Below are positions 8,319 through 16,703 of a stretch of DNA of 64,000 nucleotides, in pieces. This DNA comes from Dyella_B sp035277725 (GTDB lineage: Bacteria; Pseudomonadota; Gammaproteobacteria; Xanthomonadales; Rhodanobacteraceae): the NCBI RefSeq assembly GCF_035277725.1, contig NZ_DATEJY010000106.1, positions 1-64,000 of the forward strand, in the 5' to 3' direction. The position numbers and the translations under genes are program-made. Below the pieces are notes generated by a model that was not told where the DNA came from, searched no databases, and was given only the letters and a program-made list of their open reading frames with translations. Positions within the stretch are counted from its first letter, which is position 1; every line of letters begins with the position of its first letter.

Positions 8319-9338
8319 ATGCAGATCAAACTTTTTTTCTCCCGCACCATCGCTGCGATTTGCGCCCTCAGCGTGGGGCTCACGGGCTTTGCCAATACCG
8401 CGCAAGCCATCGACATTCCTGCTCCGGCCGGTTGGCAGTTGCAGTGGGGCGACAATTTCGCCGGCGCCACAGGGTCCCTGCCTTCGTCCACCAACTGGCG
8501 CATCGATACCGGGCACGGTTATCCGAACGGACCGATCAACTGGGGCACATCGGAAATCGAGAATTTCACCAACGATCCGGCCAACATCCATTTGGACGGC
8601 CAAGGCCATCTGATCATCACGCCGCAGCGTGATGCCGCCGGACAGTGGACCTCCGGCCGCGTGGAAACCGTGCGCGGTGATTTCGCCGCACCCGACGGCG
8701 GCGAGCTGCGCATGGAAGCACGCATCCAGATGCCGGACGTGACCGGCCCGCGCGCGCTCGGCTACTGGCCCGCTTTCTGGGCGCTAGGCAGCGATTACCG
8801 CACCACCATGGTGTGGCCCAAGTCCGGCGAGTTCGACATCATGGAAAGCGTCAATGGACTGGACGCGGTGTGGGGCATTTTGCATTGCGGCGTGAATCCC
8901 GGTGGCCCGTGCGGCGAGCCGATCGGCATCGGCGCGCGCCTGCCCTGCCCGCACGAAGCCTGCACGGCCGGCCCGCACACCTTTACCTTCGAGTGGGATC
9001 GCAGCGTCACGCCGGAACGGTTGCGCTGGTTCGTCGATGGCCAGCAAATCAACCAGGTCGCGGAGAACCAGCTTTCCGCCGATACCTGGCGCGAACTCAC
9101 CGGCGAACACGGTTATTTCATGTTGCTGGACGTCGCGATGGGTGGTGGGTTCTCGTTCGTGATGGCCGGCTGGAAACCCACACCGACGCCGGAGACGGAA
9201 CCGGGGCATTCGATGGTGGTGGATTACGTCGCCGTGTGGACCAAGCCTGGCACCGGCAAGAAAACACCGCAGCCGGTGCAGCCGGAGATGTCGGCGGATG
9301 CGAAGAAGCTGGGGCAGAAGGCAGCAGCGAAGAGTTGA
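8319..9338 (+). CDS. Secreted GH16 glycoside hydrolase (beta-glucanase type)
   Basis: A 339-residue protein with a Sec signal peptide (cleavage near TAQAID). The GH16 catalytic motif ExDxxE appears as GEFDIMESVNG, with the nucleophile and acid/base glutamates both present. Flanking segments YWPAFWALGSDY and TFTFEWDRSVTPERLRWFVDG are typical of the jelly-roll fold of bacterial laminarinase/lichenase-like enzymes. The likely activity is endo-hydrolysis of beta-1,3 or mixed-linkage glucan outside the cell. The last ~25 residues are Lys/Gln/Pro-rich and look disordered. A REP fragment starts 3 bases after the stop codon. Confidence 0.93.
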   Translation: MQIKLFFSRTIAAICALSVGLTGFANTAQAIDIPAPAGWQLQWGDNFAGATGSLPSSTNWRIDTGHGYPNGPINWGTSEIENFTNDPANIHLDGQGHLIITPQRDAAGQWTSGRVETVRGDFAAPDGGELRMEARIQMPDVTGPRALGYWPAFWALGSDYRTTMVWPKSGEFDIMESVNGLDAVWGILHCGVNPGGPCGEPIGIGARLPCPHEACTAGPHTFTFEWDRSVTPERLRWFVDGQQINQVAENQLSADTWRELTGEHGYFMLLDVAMGGGFSFVMAGWKPTPTPETEPGHSMVVDYVAVWTKPGTGKKTPQPVQPEMSADAKKLGQKAAAKS

Positions 9339-9341
9339 TGC

Positions 9342-9380
9342 GTAGGTTGGGTTAGCGAAGCATGCGGCTCATCCAAAGCG
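9342..9380. repeat. Fragment of a GTAG-headed REP element
   Basis: GTAGGTTGGGTTAGCG directly after the GH16 stop, lacking the complementary right arm. It overlaps the 3' end of the convergent glycosyltransferase gene. Confidence 0.5.
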
Positions 9381-10904
9381 TCGATCTTTCTGCCAAAACT
9401 CAGGCCACGGCATGCGCGGCGCGCCACAGACAAAAATATCCGGATGATCCCGGCTCTCTTCGTTCTGCATGCCATACGGATGGCTGATATGGCCGGCCAA
9501 ATGGCAATCGGTGAGGTAATGCTCCGCCCATTCACGCGATGAACCCAGCACGATCAACGTCGTCGGCGGTGGTACGGGATAACCGCGCAACCACGCTGAA
9601 TTGGTGCGACTGATCGGGGCGGGCAGGTGGTAACGCGATCCGAGCATTTCGACCGCGCCCTGCTCGCCATAATTGCCCACCAGTATGCCGGCATGCGCTT
9701 GTTGTGCGGGCGGCAACTTATCGCGAATGCTCGCAACGGTCTGCACGATATCGCCCCAACCGAGTTCTTCGCGCAGATCGCCGTTGTAATGGAGCGCAAA
9801 ACGCATCAACGGGCCGGTGGCCGAGAGTGGAAGAATCGCCGCCGCGGCGCCAAGCCCGTACGCCGAAAACCCGACGAAGAAAACACCGGCAAGCACCCGT
9901 CGCAAACGTTGCGGCCGCGACGCCAGCCAGCGCAGCACCAGCACCGCGCCCATGGCAAACAGCATCGGATACGCCGCGCCCAGGTAATACCCTCTTCCCT
10001 GCCCAGCCACCAACAATGCGAGCGGCATGAGGTACATCCATGCCAGCAGGCGATAGCGTCGTTCCTGCAGGTAGCCATACAAACCGGCCAGCCACAGCGG
10101 CAGCGTGAACGGATTCGTGCACCTCGTCACTTGATTGAAGAAGAAATGGTCGGCGCGCCCTTCACTCACGTCGCGCGCGTGAATGGCCTGGAGAAAACGC
10201 CAGTAAACAAAATCATGCCGCGCCTGCCAGATCAGATTGGGCAGGAAGATCAGCAGTGCAAGCGCGATACCCGCCCAAAGCCAAACGCTGCGAAAATAGC
10301 GACGCGACGGCGTGAACAGCAGCCCGGCAAATATCCCGGCCGCAAGAAAGAAAATGGTGTACTTGGTCTGCGTGCCCGCACCCATGGCTGCACCGATTGC
10401 CAGCCACCAGCGCGGGTTTTCCGTCGTCAGCAGGCGAATCACGAAATACGCGGTCAGCACCCACCACAAATAATCAAAACTGGTGTATTGGAATTCCGTG
10501 CCTTCGAACAAGGGCAGCGGCGAAAGCGCCACGGTCATCGCCGCCATCAACTGCCCCTTGCGTCCACCGCCGAGTTCGCGCGCCATCAGGCCCGAGACCA
10601 CCACCACGATGGCCTGCGCGATCACGGAAAATAGACGCAGGCCAGGCAGCCATAGACCGAACAGCATCAGCCCGATACGCTCGATGAAAGGCGTAAAGGG
10701 CGGATACGGCACGAATCCCCAATCCAGATGCAACGCGTCGCTCAATACCTGCCATTCATCGCGATGAAAACCGAAGCGCACATTGGTGAACAAGTGAACG
10801 AGCGCGACGATGCCTGCGCATAAGAGCAACCATGCCAGGTCCGACCGCGCGCCTTCCTGTGTCGATACCAGGCCTTGTTGCTGTGAAACGACGCTGATCT
10901 GCAT
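9369..10904 (-). CDS. ArnT/GT39-type integral membrane glycosyltransferase
   Basis: A 511-residue polytopic protein with about 10-11 hydrophobic segments and a soluble C-terminal ~110 residues. The first periplasmic loop contains GFHRDEWQ, placing the catalytic-type acidic residues where the PMT/ArnT (GT-C) fold carries them. The YPPFTPFIERIGLMLFG segment is also typical of the family. Such enzymes move a sugar from a polyprenyl-phosphate donor to protein, lipid A or another acceptor; acceptor and sugar cannot be inferred here. The neighbouring genes give no clue. It is convergent with the GH16 gene, with 30 bases between stops. Confidence 0.85.
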   Translation of the reverse strand: MQISVVSQQQGLVSTQEGARSDLAWLLLCAGIVALVHLFTNVRFGFHRDEWQVLSDALHLDWGFVPYPPFTPFIERIGLMLFGLWLPGLRLFSVIAQAIVVVVSGLMARELGGGRKGQLMAAMTVALSPLPLFEGTEFQYTSFDYLWWVLTAYFVIRLLTTENPRWWLAIGAAMGAGTQTKYTIFFLAAGIFAGLLFTPSRRYFRSVWLWAGIALALLIFLPNLIWQARHDFVYWRFLQAIHARDVSEGRADHFFFNQVTRCTNPFTLPLWLAGLYGYLQERRYRLLAWMYLMPLALLVAGQGRGYYLGAAYPMLFAMGAVLVLRWLASRPQRLRRVLAGVFFVGFSAYGLGAAAAILPLSATGPLMRFALHYNGDLREELGWGDIVQTVASIRDKLPPAQQAHAGILVGNYGEQGAVEMLGSRYHLPAPISRTNSAWLRGYPVPPPTTLIVLGSSREWAEHYLTDCHLAGHISHPYGMQNEESRDHPDIFVCGAPRMPWPEFWQKDRRFG

Positions 10905-11005
10905 GAGGCTTGGCTATGGCATCCGCCGTGTGCGAGGCCTCTGCATGGTCCGACATGGCAGCGCATGCCGGAGTGAAAACCAAGCTTGTGAAACGCTGAT
11001 CATTC

Positions 11006-11062
11006 ATAGGCTGGGATGACAATCCCAGCTTGAGGATGGCGGTGCTGGGATTGTCATCTCAG
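11006..11062. repeat. Degenerate REP-like palindrome
   Basis: ATAGGCTGGGATGACAATCC and GGATGGCGGTGCTGGGATTG arms, related to the GTAG family but with a changed head and no CTAC end. It sits in the 286-base gap 10905-11190, in which I see no gene. Confidence 0.55.
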
Positions 11063-11190
11063 CAGAGGGGCTGAGGTATCCCCACGTTTTCTTTCCGCCA
11101 GCCCGCGTAAATCCAGCGATCACAACGACGGCAAAAACGTGGGAATACCTCAGGCCTATGGGATCATTGTCACCCGACCTTCACGGCAAC

Positions 11191-12492
11191 CTATTGGGCT
11201 CGTCGCTGTGCCACGTCATCCGGCGTAACGGTGCCTTGCTTGTTGCCGAAATGACCGATCACATAATTGCTCAGCTCGGCAATTTCCGTATTCGAATACG
11301 CATCGCCGAAACTCGGCATGAACACGTCAGCGTTCATGCCGCTCAAGCTGGAGCCGTGCAGCAAAATTTGCGTGACATTGTTGCCGCGCACATCGTTCAC
11401 GCCACGCGAGCCAAGCAATGATGCATACGGCGTCTGCTGCCCCTTGCCGTTCCATTGATGGCAGCTGGCGCAGGCACCTTCGAACACCTTCAAGCCTTGC
11501 GCATCGGCGTGTGCATCGCCGCCAGGTGCGTAGTCGCTGGAGGCAAGCGCAGGCGCAGGCTTGGCGTCGATCGCAATCGGATCGGTGCCCGCACGCGCCG
11601 GCACGCTGCGCAAATAGGCAACCAACGCACTCGCGTCCGCCGGCTGCAGGAAACGCAGGCTGTTTTCCACCGCCTCGGCCATCGGGCCGGACGCGGAACC
11701 ATGGCCATCGGCATGACCGGTGGTGATGTAGCTGACAAGATCGCTATCGCTCCACGCACCAATGCCATGCACCGGATCGGAGGTGATGTTGTAAGCGCGC
11801 CAGCCTTGCAGCACGCTGCCGGCCAGATCATTCTTGCGGTCCAACGCAAACGCGACATTCCGCGGCGTGTGGCATTCCGCACAATGGCCGAGCGCCGTGG
11901 CGAGGTACTTGCCGCTGTTCCACTGCGCCGATTGCGAAGCATCCGGCTGGAAGCGCTGGCTCTTGAAGAACCCGGCGTTCCAGAAGCCCATCACCCAACG
12001 CTGGTTGTACGGGAAGGAAAGATCGTTGATCCGGTTCGGCTGCGAGATCTTCGGCAGGCTGAATAGATACGCCTTGATCGCCAGCACGTCGCTGCGGCTC
12101 AGCAATGTATAGGAGGTATAGGGAAACGCGGGATAAAGATGCTCGCCGTGCTTCCCGATGCCATCGTGCAGGGCGCGCACGAACTCATCGTCGCTCCAGC
12201 CGCCGATGCCGGTCGCTTCATCCGCCGTGATGTTGGATGAATAAATGGTGCCGAATGGCAAGCGGAACGCCACACCGCCGGCAAACGCTTTGCCGGAACC
12301 CGGCACGGTATGGCAGGCCGTGCAATCGGCCGCCTTGGCGAGATATTCGCCACGCGCCAGCACGTCGGCCGACGGCGGTGTGCCGGCCATGGCAGGCGAG
12401 GTGCCCTCCGAGCTGTCGGAGCGGTTCAAGTACAGATACACGCCCGTGCCGATCAACAGCAGGATCACGATAACGAGCAGGAAGCGTTTCAT
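11191..12492 (-). CDS. Tri-haem cytochrome c subunit of a molybdenum hydroxylase
   Basis: A 433-residue protein with an N-terminal membrane anchor or signal (FLLVIVILLLIGTGVYLYL) and three CxxCH haem sites: CTACH near residue 58, CAECH near 205 and CASCH near 340. This matches the membrane-bound cytochrome subunit of periplasmic alcohol/aldehyde dehydrogenases. It probably passes electrons from the molybdopterin subunit to ubiquinone or a terminal oxidase. The ATG overlaps the stop of the upstream large subunit (ATGA), so it is the third gene of the operon. Confidence 0.93.
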   Translation of the reverse strand: MKRFLLVIVILLLIGTGVYLYLNRSDSSEGTSPAMAGTPPSADVLARGEYLAKAADCTACHTVPGSGKAFAGGVAFRLPFGTIYSSNITADEATGIGGWSDDEFVRALHDGIGKHGEHLYPAFPYTSYTLLSRSDVLAIKAYLFSLPKISQPNRINDLSFPYNQRWVMGFWNAGFFKSQRFQPDASQSAQWNSGKYLATALGHCAECHTPRNVAFALDRKNDLAGSVLQGWRAYNITSDPVHGIGAWSDSDLVSYITTGHADGHGSASGPMAEAVENSLRFLQPADASALVAYLRSVPARAGTDPIAIDAKPAPALASSDYAPGGDAHADAQGLKVFEGACASCHQWNGKGQQTPYASLLGSRGVNDVRGNNVTQILLHGSSLSGMNADVFMPSFGDAYSNTEIAELSNYVIGHFGNKQGTVTPDDVAQRRAQ

Positions 12493-14759
12493 GCGGTCTC
12501 CCTCCTCTCAGGCGCGGCAGCGGATGCGACGGACTTGAGTGCATCCGGGCTTTGCACCAGCAGGTTGCGATCCACCGGCAGCTGGTACAGCCGCACGCCG
12601 GTAGCGGCGAAGATGGCGTTGGCCAGCGCGGGCGCGGCAATGGCGGTGCCGACTTCGCCCATGCCGCCCGGTGCTTGCGTATTGACCACGCGGTGCACTT
12701 CCACCACCGGCGTTTCATTGATGCGCAGCACGCGGTAGTTATTGAAGTTGCTTTGCTCGACCGCACCGTTCTTAATGGTGAGCCCGCTGTACAACGCCGC
12801 GCTGAGCCCGAACAGCACGCCACCCTGCACCTGCGCCTCGATCGAACTGGTGTTGACGGCAATGCCCACGTCAATCGCCGCGACGACTTTGCGCAAGCGC
12901 ACTTCGCCTTGCGGCGTGACTTCCGCTTCCACGATCACGCACACATGACTGCCGAACGGATCGCCCAGCGCGATGCCGCGCCCGACGCGTGCCGGCAGCG
13001 GTTGACCGCCCCAGCCGATTTTCTCGGCGGCAAGATTCAACACACCCAGCGCGCGCGGGTTTTTCTGCAGCAGCGCGCGGCGGAATTCGAGCGGATCCTT
13101 CTTGGCATGGTTCGCCAATTCGTCGATGAAACTTTCCACCACGAACAGATTGTGTGTCGGCCCCACGCCGCGCCACCAGCCGACGATAAAACCAGGCGGC
13201 ATGTCGTGGCGGATCCATTCCACATGCGCCTTGGGAATGTCGTAAGGCGTTTCCACCACGCATTCCACCGCATCGCTGTCCAGGCCATCCTTGCCCATCG
13301 CGCCCGGCGCGAACCGCGCCAGCACCGAGCCGCCGCTGGTGCGGTAGCCGTACCAGATGGGTTTGCCGCTGGCATCGAGCACGGCCGAGATCACGTCGTG
13401 ATACATCGGCCGCATGTGGTCCTGGCCAATGTCTTCTTCGCGCGTCCATACCACTTTCAGCGGATACGGCACCTGCTTGGCCAACGCGACCGCTTGTTCC
13501 ACCCAATCGGTTTCCAGCCGGCGCCCGAAGCCGCCGCCCAGATACTGGTTGTGCAGCACGATTTTCTCGATCGGCAGGCCGGTGATCTTCGCCGCCTCCT
13601 GCGCCGCACGCATCGGTACTTGCGTACCGGTCCAGATCTCGCATTGATCGTGCGTGACATGCACGGTGCAGTTCATCGGTTCCATCGTGGCGTGCGCGAG
13701 CATCGGCGAGCTGTATTCCGATTGCACCAGCGTACCTTGCGGACGCTCGCCATCGTCGCGCGCCACGATGCCTTTGCCGTTGCGCGCGCTGTCGGCGATG
13801 GCGTCCTGCAATTGCTGCGTGGTGAGGTTGGCGTTCACGCCGCGATCCCACTCGATCACGAGCGCCTCCATGCCTTTCTTCGCCGCCCAGAAATGCTCGC
13901 CCACCGCCGCGACGGCGTTATCCAGGCGCAACACATCCACCACGCCAGGCAACTTGCGTGCAGCCTTGTCATCGACGGAAGCCAACTTGCCGGCGAAGGT
14001 CGGGCATGCCTTGACCGTAGCCACCTTCATGCCCGGCACACGCACGTCGAGCCCGAATTGCGTGGCGCCTTTGATCTTGTCAGCGGCATCCACGCGCCGG
14101 ATCGGTTTGCCGATCAGCTTGAAATCCTTGGGGTCGGTGAGTTGCACCTTGTCGGGCATCGGCAGGCGTCCGGCGACGTCCGCCAATTCGTTGAAAGTGG
14201 CGCTGCGTCCGGACGGCGCGTGATGCACCACGCCGCGATCCACCGTGCAGGTAGCCGGGTCCACGTGCCATTTCACCGCCGCCGCGCTGACCAGCATGCT
14301 GCGCGCCACGGCGCCCGCTTCGCGCAATACCGACCAGGTGGCGCGCGTGCTGGTGGAGCCGCCGGTGATCTGTCCGCCCAGCGCGGGAATGCCGTACAGA
14401 TCGTCGCTCGGCGGCGAGTGTTCCACCTTGATCTGGTCCAGGCCGACGCCAAGTTCCTCGGCCAGCAGCATGCTGCAACCGGTATAGATGCCCTGCCCCA
14501 TTTCCACGCTGGGCATCACCAGGCGCACCGGGCCCTCGCTGTCGATGCGGATAAAGGCATTGGGCGCGAACGGCGGATTGCCGTCGGCCATGGCCGCGGC
14601 GGTATCGGCCGGTTGCCGGCGCGCACTCATCATGGCGGACGCCGCGCCGGTGCCGCCCAGCCACAGGAAGGCGATCGCCAACCCGCCGTGTTTCAGCACG
14701 CTGCGGCGTTGCAGATCGATGCTTTCCGTGGGTTCCGGCGTGAAGGATTCGGTGCTCAT
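12489..14759 (-). CDS. Molybdopterin-binding subunit, aldehyde/isoquinoline oxidoreductase type
   Basis: A 756-residue xanthine-dehydrogenase-superfamily large subunit. The start is the ATG at 14759, which overlaps the stop of the small subunit (ATGA); longer upstream readings run into that gene. A twin-arginine motif (QRRSVLKHGGLAIAF) near residue 17 indicates Tat export. Segments typical of the IorB/aldehyde oxidase group include PSVEMGQGIYTG, LGGQITGGS, YLGGGFGRRLETDW and PGGMGEVGTAIAAPALANAIF, the last carrying the conserved glutamate. It likely oxidises an aldehyde or N-heterocycle in the periplasm. The substrate cannot be determined. Confidence 0.92.
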   Translation of the reverse strand: MSTESFTPEPTESIDLQRRSVLKHGGLAIAFLWLGGTGAASAMMSARRQPADTAAAMADGNPPFAPNAFIRIDSEGPVRLVMPSVEMGQGIYTGCSMLLAEELGVGLDQIKVEHSPPSDDLYGIPALGGQITGGSTSTRATWSVLREAGAVARSMLVSAAAVKWHVDPATCTVDRGVVHHAPSGRSATFNELADVAGRLPMPDKVQLTDPKDFKLIGKPIRRVDAADKIKGATQFGLDVRVPGMKVATVKACPTFAGKLASVDDKAARKLPGVVDVLRLDNAVAAVGEHFWAAKKGMEALVIEWDRGVNANLTTQQLQDAIADSARNGKGIVARDDGERPQGTLVQSEYSSPMLAHATMEPMNCTVHVTHDQCEIWTGTQVPMRAAQEAAKITGLPIEKIVLHNQYLGGGFGRRLETDWVEQAVALAKQVPYPLKVVWTREEDIGQDHMRPMYHDVISAVLDASGKPIWYGYRTSGGSVLARFAPGAMGKDGLDSDAVECVVETPYDIPKAHVEWIRHDMPPGFIVGWWRGVGPTHNLFVVESFIDELANHAKKDPLEFRRALLQKNPRALGVLNLAAEKIGWGGQPLPARVGRGIALGDPFGSHVCVIVEAEVTPQGEVRLRKVVAAIDVGIAVNTSSIEAQVQGGVLFGLSAALYSGLTIKNGAVEQSNFNNYRVLRINETPVVEVHRVVNTQAPGGMGEVGTAIAAPALANAIFAATGVRLYQLPVDRNLLVQSPDALKSVASAAAPERRETA

Positions 14760-15259
14760 GACGCAGCTCCTTCCGGCGCGCTGCCGATCGTCTGCAGGAT
14801 CTCGATCTTGCCGGTGGCGGCCTGCTTGACCGCCGCGCGAATGCGCACATAAGTGGCGCAACGGCAAAGGTTGCCGGACATGGCGGCATCAATGTCGTCG
14901 TCGGAAGGATTGGGCGTGTGCGCCAGCAGCGCCGCCGCCGACATGATCTGGCCGGATTGGCAATAACCGCATTGCACCACATCGACATCCAGCCACGCCT
15001 GCTGGATTTTCTGCCCGGCGGGCGTGTTGCCCACCGCTTCGACGGTGGTGATGGCGCGATTGCCGATGGCGCCCACCGGCAGCACGCACGAGCGCACCGC
15101 CTGGCCATCCAGATGCACCGTGCAGGCCCCGCATTGCGCGATACCGCAACCGAACTTGGTGCCAGTCAGGCCGATGACGTCGCGCAACACCCACAAGAGC
15201 GGCATGTCATCGGGTACATCGACCGGGTAAGACTGACCGTTGACGGATAAGGACAGCAT
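14756..15259 (-). CDS. [2Fe-2S] iron-sulphur subunit of the molybdenum hydroxylase
   Basis: A 167-residue protein with the two-cluster arrangement of small subunits in this superfamily. An N-terminal plant-type ferredoxin fold has CGIAQCGACTVHLDG, and a C-terminal helical cluster domain has CGYCQSGQIMSA and NLCRCATYVRIR. There is no signal peptide, so it is probably exported folded with the Tat-bearing large subunit. It is the first gene of the operon. Two direct repeats sit just upstream of the start (15295-15324). Confidence 0.95.
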   Translation of the reverse strand: MLSLSVNGQSYPVDVPDDMPLLWVLRDVIGLTGTKFGCGIAQCGACTVHLDGQAVRSCVLPVGAIGNRAITTVEAVGNTPAGQKIQQAWLDVDVVQCGYCQSGQIMSAAALLAHTPNPSDDDIDAAMSGNLCRCATYVRIRAAVKQAATGKIEILQTIGSAPEGAAS

Positions 15260-15294
15260 GAAAGCCTCCGTACTGCATCAGGAGTGGCGTGTAT

Positions 15295-15324
15295 TGTCTA
15301 AAACTGCAGCGTTTGCCTAAAACG
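15295..15324. promoter_or_regulatory. Direct repeats upstream of the molybdenum hydroxylase operon
   Basis: TTGTCTAAAAC and TTGCCTAAAAC differ at one position, and their starts are 19 bases apart. They lie 36-65 bases upstream of the operon's first codon. Two direct half-sites about two helical turns apart is the usual AraC-family layout, and an AraC gene lies 2.7 kb away. The link is inferred. Confidence 0.4.
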
Positions 15325-15394
15325 CGCACGCTTTCAAAAGCACGCAACCGAACATGATCCAAAATGACCTATTCAACACCGCCGACGTGATAAC

Positions 15395-15408
15395 GGTTGC
15401 CGGCAACC
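15395..15408. promoter_or_regulatory. Perfect 14-base palindrome in the divergent operon/xdhC gap
   Basis: GGTTGCCGGCAACC, with no mismatch, between the minus-strand operon (start 15259) and xdhC (start 15492). It is a possible dimeric repressor site; no regulator can be assigned. Confidence 0.3.
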
Positions 15409-15491
15409 CCACGACAGGATGGCATCGAACGGTAAAGGCGTGACACCATCACGGCCATCGATTCTGCTCCTTTTGTTTGTCGACAGCAAAG

Positions 15492-16589
15492 ATGAATTCA
15501 GCCCACGAGCTAACCACCTTGATTGCGGCATTGCGCGATCTGCACGGCGAAGCTACGCCGAAAGCAGCCCTTGCCACGCTCACGCGAACGCGCGGTTCCA
15601 CCTTTCGGCGCCCCGGTACGCGCATGCTGGTATTGGGCGATGGCCACGTCGTGTGCGAACTTTCCGGCGGCTGCCCGCAGCGCGATATCGTGGCGCGCGC
15701 CTTGGAAGTCATCGACAGCGGCGAGCCGAAACTGGTCAGCTACAACGCGGAATCAGGCCTGGATGTCCTGATCGAAATGGGTTGCGGCGGCGAACTGGAA
15801 GTACTGATCGAACCGCTGCTGGCGATTCACGACATGGACTTCATCGACACGCTTGCACGCTGCCTCGACGAGCGCCGCACGCTGCACATGGCCACGCTGT
15901 TTGTCGTGAATGGCAAAACCGTATTGCCGCGCCGGCTGGCGTGGAATGGCAACGGGGTGGCATACGATGGCATCGGCGATGCAGCGCTGGTGCAAGCCAT
16001 GATGATGCACGCACCGGCTTGCGCAGGGCGGCGCGCCCGCACGGTGAACTTGCCTTCTGCGCAAGGTACGGTCGACGTGTTGCTGGAAGCCATCGCGCCA
16101 CCGCATGCCTTGGTGGTGATCGGCAGCAGCGCCGCAGCGCGTGCACTCCTGCCGCTGGCGAGTGCGTTGGGATGGCGTACCACGCTGGTGGATTACGATC
16201 CCGCCCGGCTACGTGCCAGCGATCTTCCGGCGGGCTTGCATACGGCTTGTGCCACGCCGCAGCAACTGACGGATACCATTGCGCTGGATGCGCATAGCTC
16301 CGTCGTAGTGATGACGCATAACCTTGAACAGGACATTGCGTACCTCGGCGCGTTGCATCATGCGCCGGTCGCGTACATCGGCGCGCTCGGCTCGCGTGAA
16401 CGAGTCGCACGCATGCGAAGCAGTGCCGCGCTTGAAGGTTTGCACGTGCATGCACCGGCCGGCCTGGATATCGGCTCGGAAACGCCGGAGGAAATCGCCT
16501 TGGCGATTGCGGCGGAGATCATGGCGGTGATCAACGATCGCAGCGGCGGCCATTTGCGCGACAACGACGGTGCGATTCATCCCTCGTAG
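15492..16589 (+). CDS. XdhC/CoxI family molybdenum cofactor maturation protein
   Basis: A 365-residue protein with an XdhC/CoxI N-terminal domain (TRTRGSTFRRPGTRMLVL, SGGCPQRDIVARALEV, MGCGGELEVLIEPL) and a C-terminal Rossmann-type domain (VVIGSSAAARALLPLA, YIGALGSRERVARMR, ETPEEIALAIAAEIMA). XdhC proteins bind the molybdenum cofactor, promote its sulphuration and deliver it to xanthine-oxidase-type enzymes. The divergent molybdenum hydroxylase operon is the obvious client. The ATG at 15492 was chosen; a TTG at 15477 in frame is possible, and neither has a strong ribosome site. Confidence 0.9.
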   Translation: MNSAHELTTLIAALRDLHGEATPKAALATLTRTRGSTFRRPGTRMLVLGDGHVVCELSGGCPQRDIVARALEVIDSGEPKLVSYNAESGLDVLIEMGCGGELEVLIEPLLAIHDMDFIDTLARCLDERRTLHMATLFVVNGKTVLPRRLAWNGNGVAYDGIGDAALVQAMMMHAPACAGRRARTVNLPSAQGTVDVLLEAIAPPHALVVIGSSAAARALLPLASALGWRTTLVDYDPARLRASDLPAGLHTACATPQQLTDTIALDAHSSVVVMTHNLEQDIAYLGALHHAPVAYIGALGSRERVARMRSSAALEGLHVHAPAGLDIGSETPEEIALAIAAEIMAVINDRSGGHLRDNDGAIHPS

Positions 16590-16620
16590 GTCTCCATGAA
16601 GTGCGCGTTTCCTCTGATCC

Positions 16621-16701
16621 GTCGCCCCGGCGAACGCCGGGGCCCAGTGTCTTGATAGCCAAACAAAGTCGCTAGGCCCCGGCGTTCGCCGGGGCGACGA
16701 G
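16621..16701. repeat. 81-base dispersed element, copy 2
   Basis: GTCGCCCCGGCGAACGCCGG...CCAGTG...AAGTCGCT...GGCGTTCGCCGGGGCGAC. The two ends are inverted copies of each other, giving a large cruciform-capable structure. It is homologous along its length to 5068-5148 and lies between the convergent xdhC and DUF1501 genes, where it may also end transcription. Confidence 0.75.
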
Positions 16702-16703
16702 TA

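Noticed and set aside
12552..14852. Long open frame antisense to the molybdopterin subunit gene
   Set aside because: It mirrors a clearly conserved gene in a GC-rich genome, is rich in His/Arg/Gln with no domain, and has no ribosome site or independent support.
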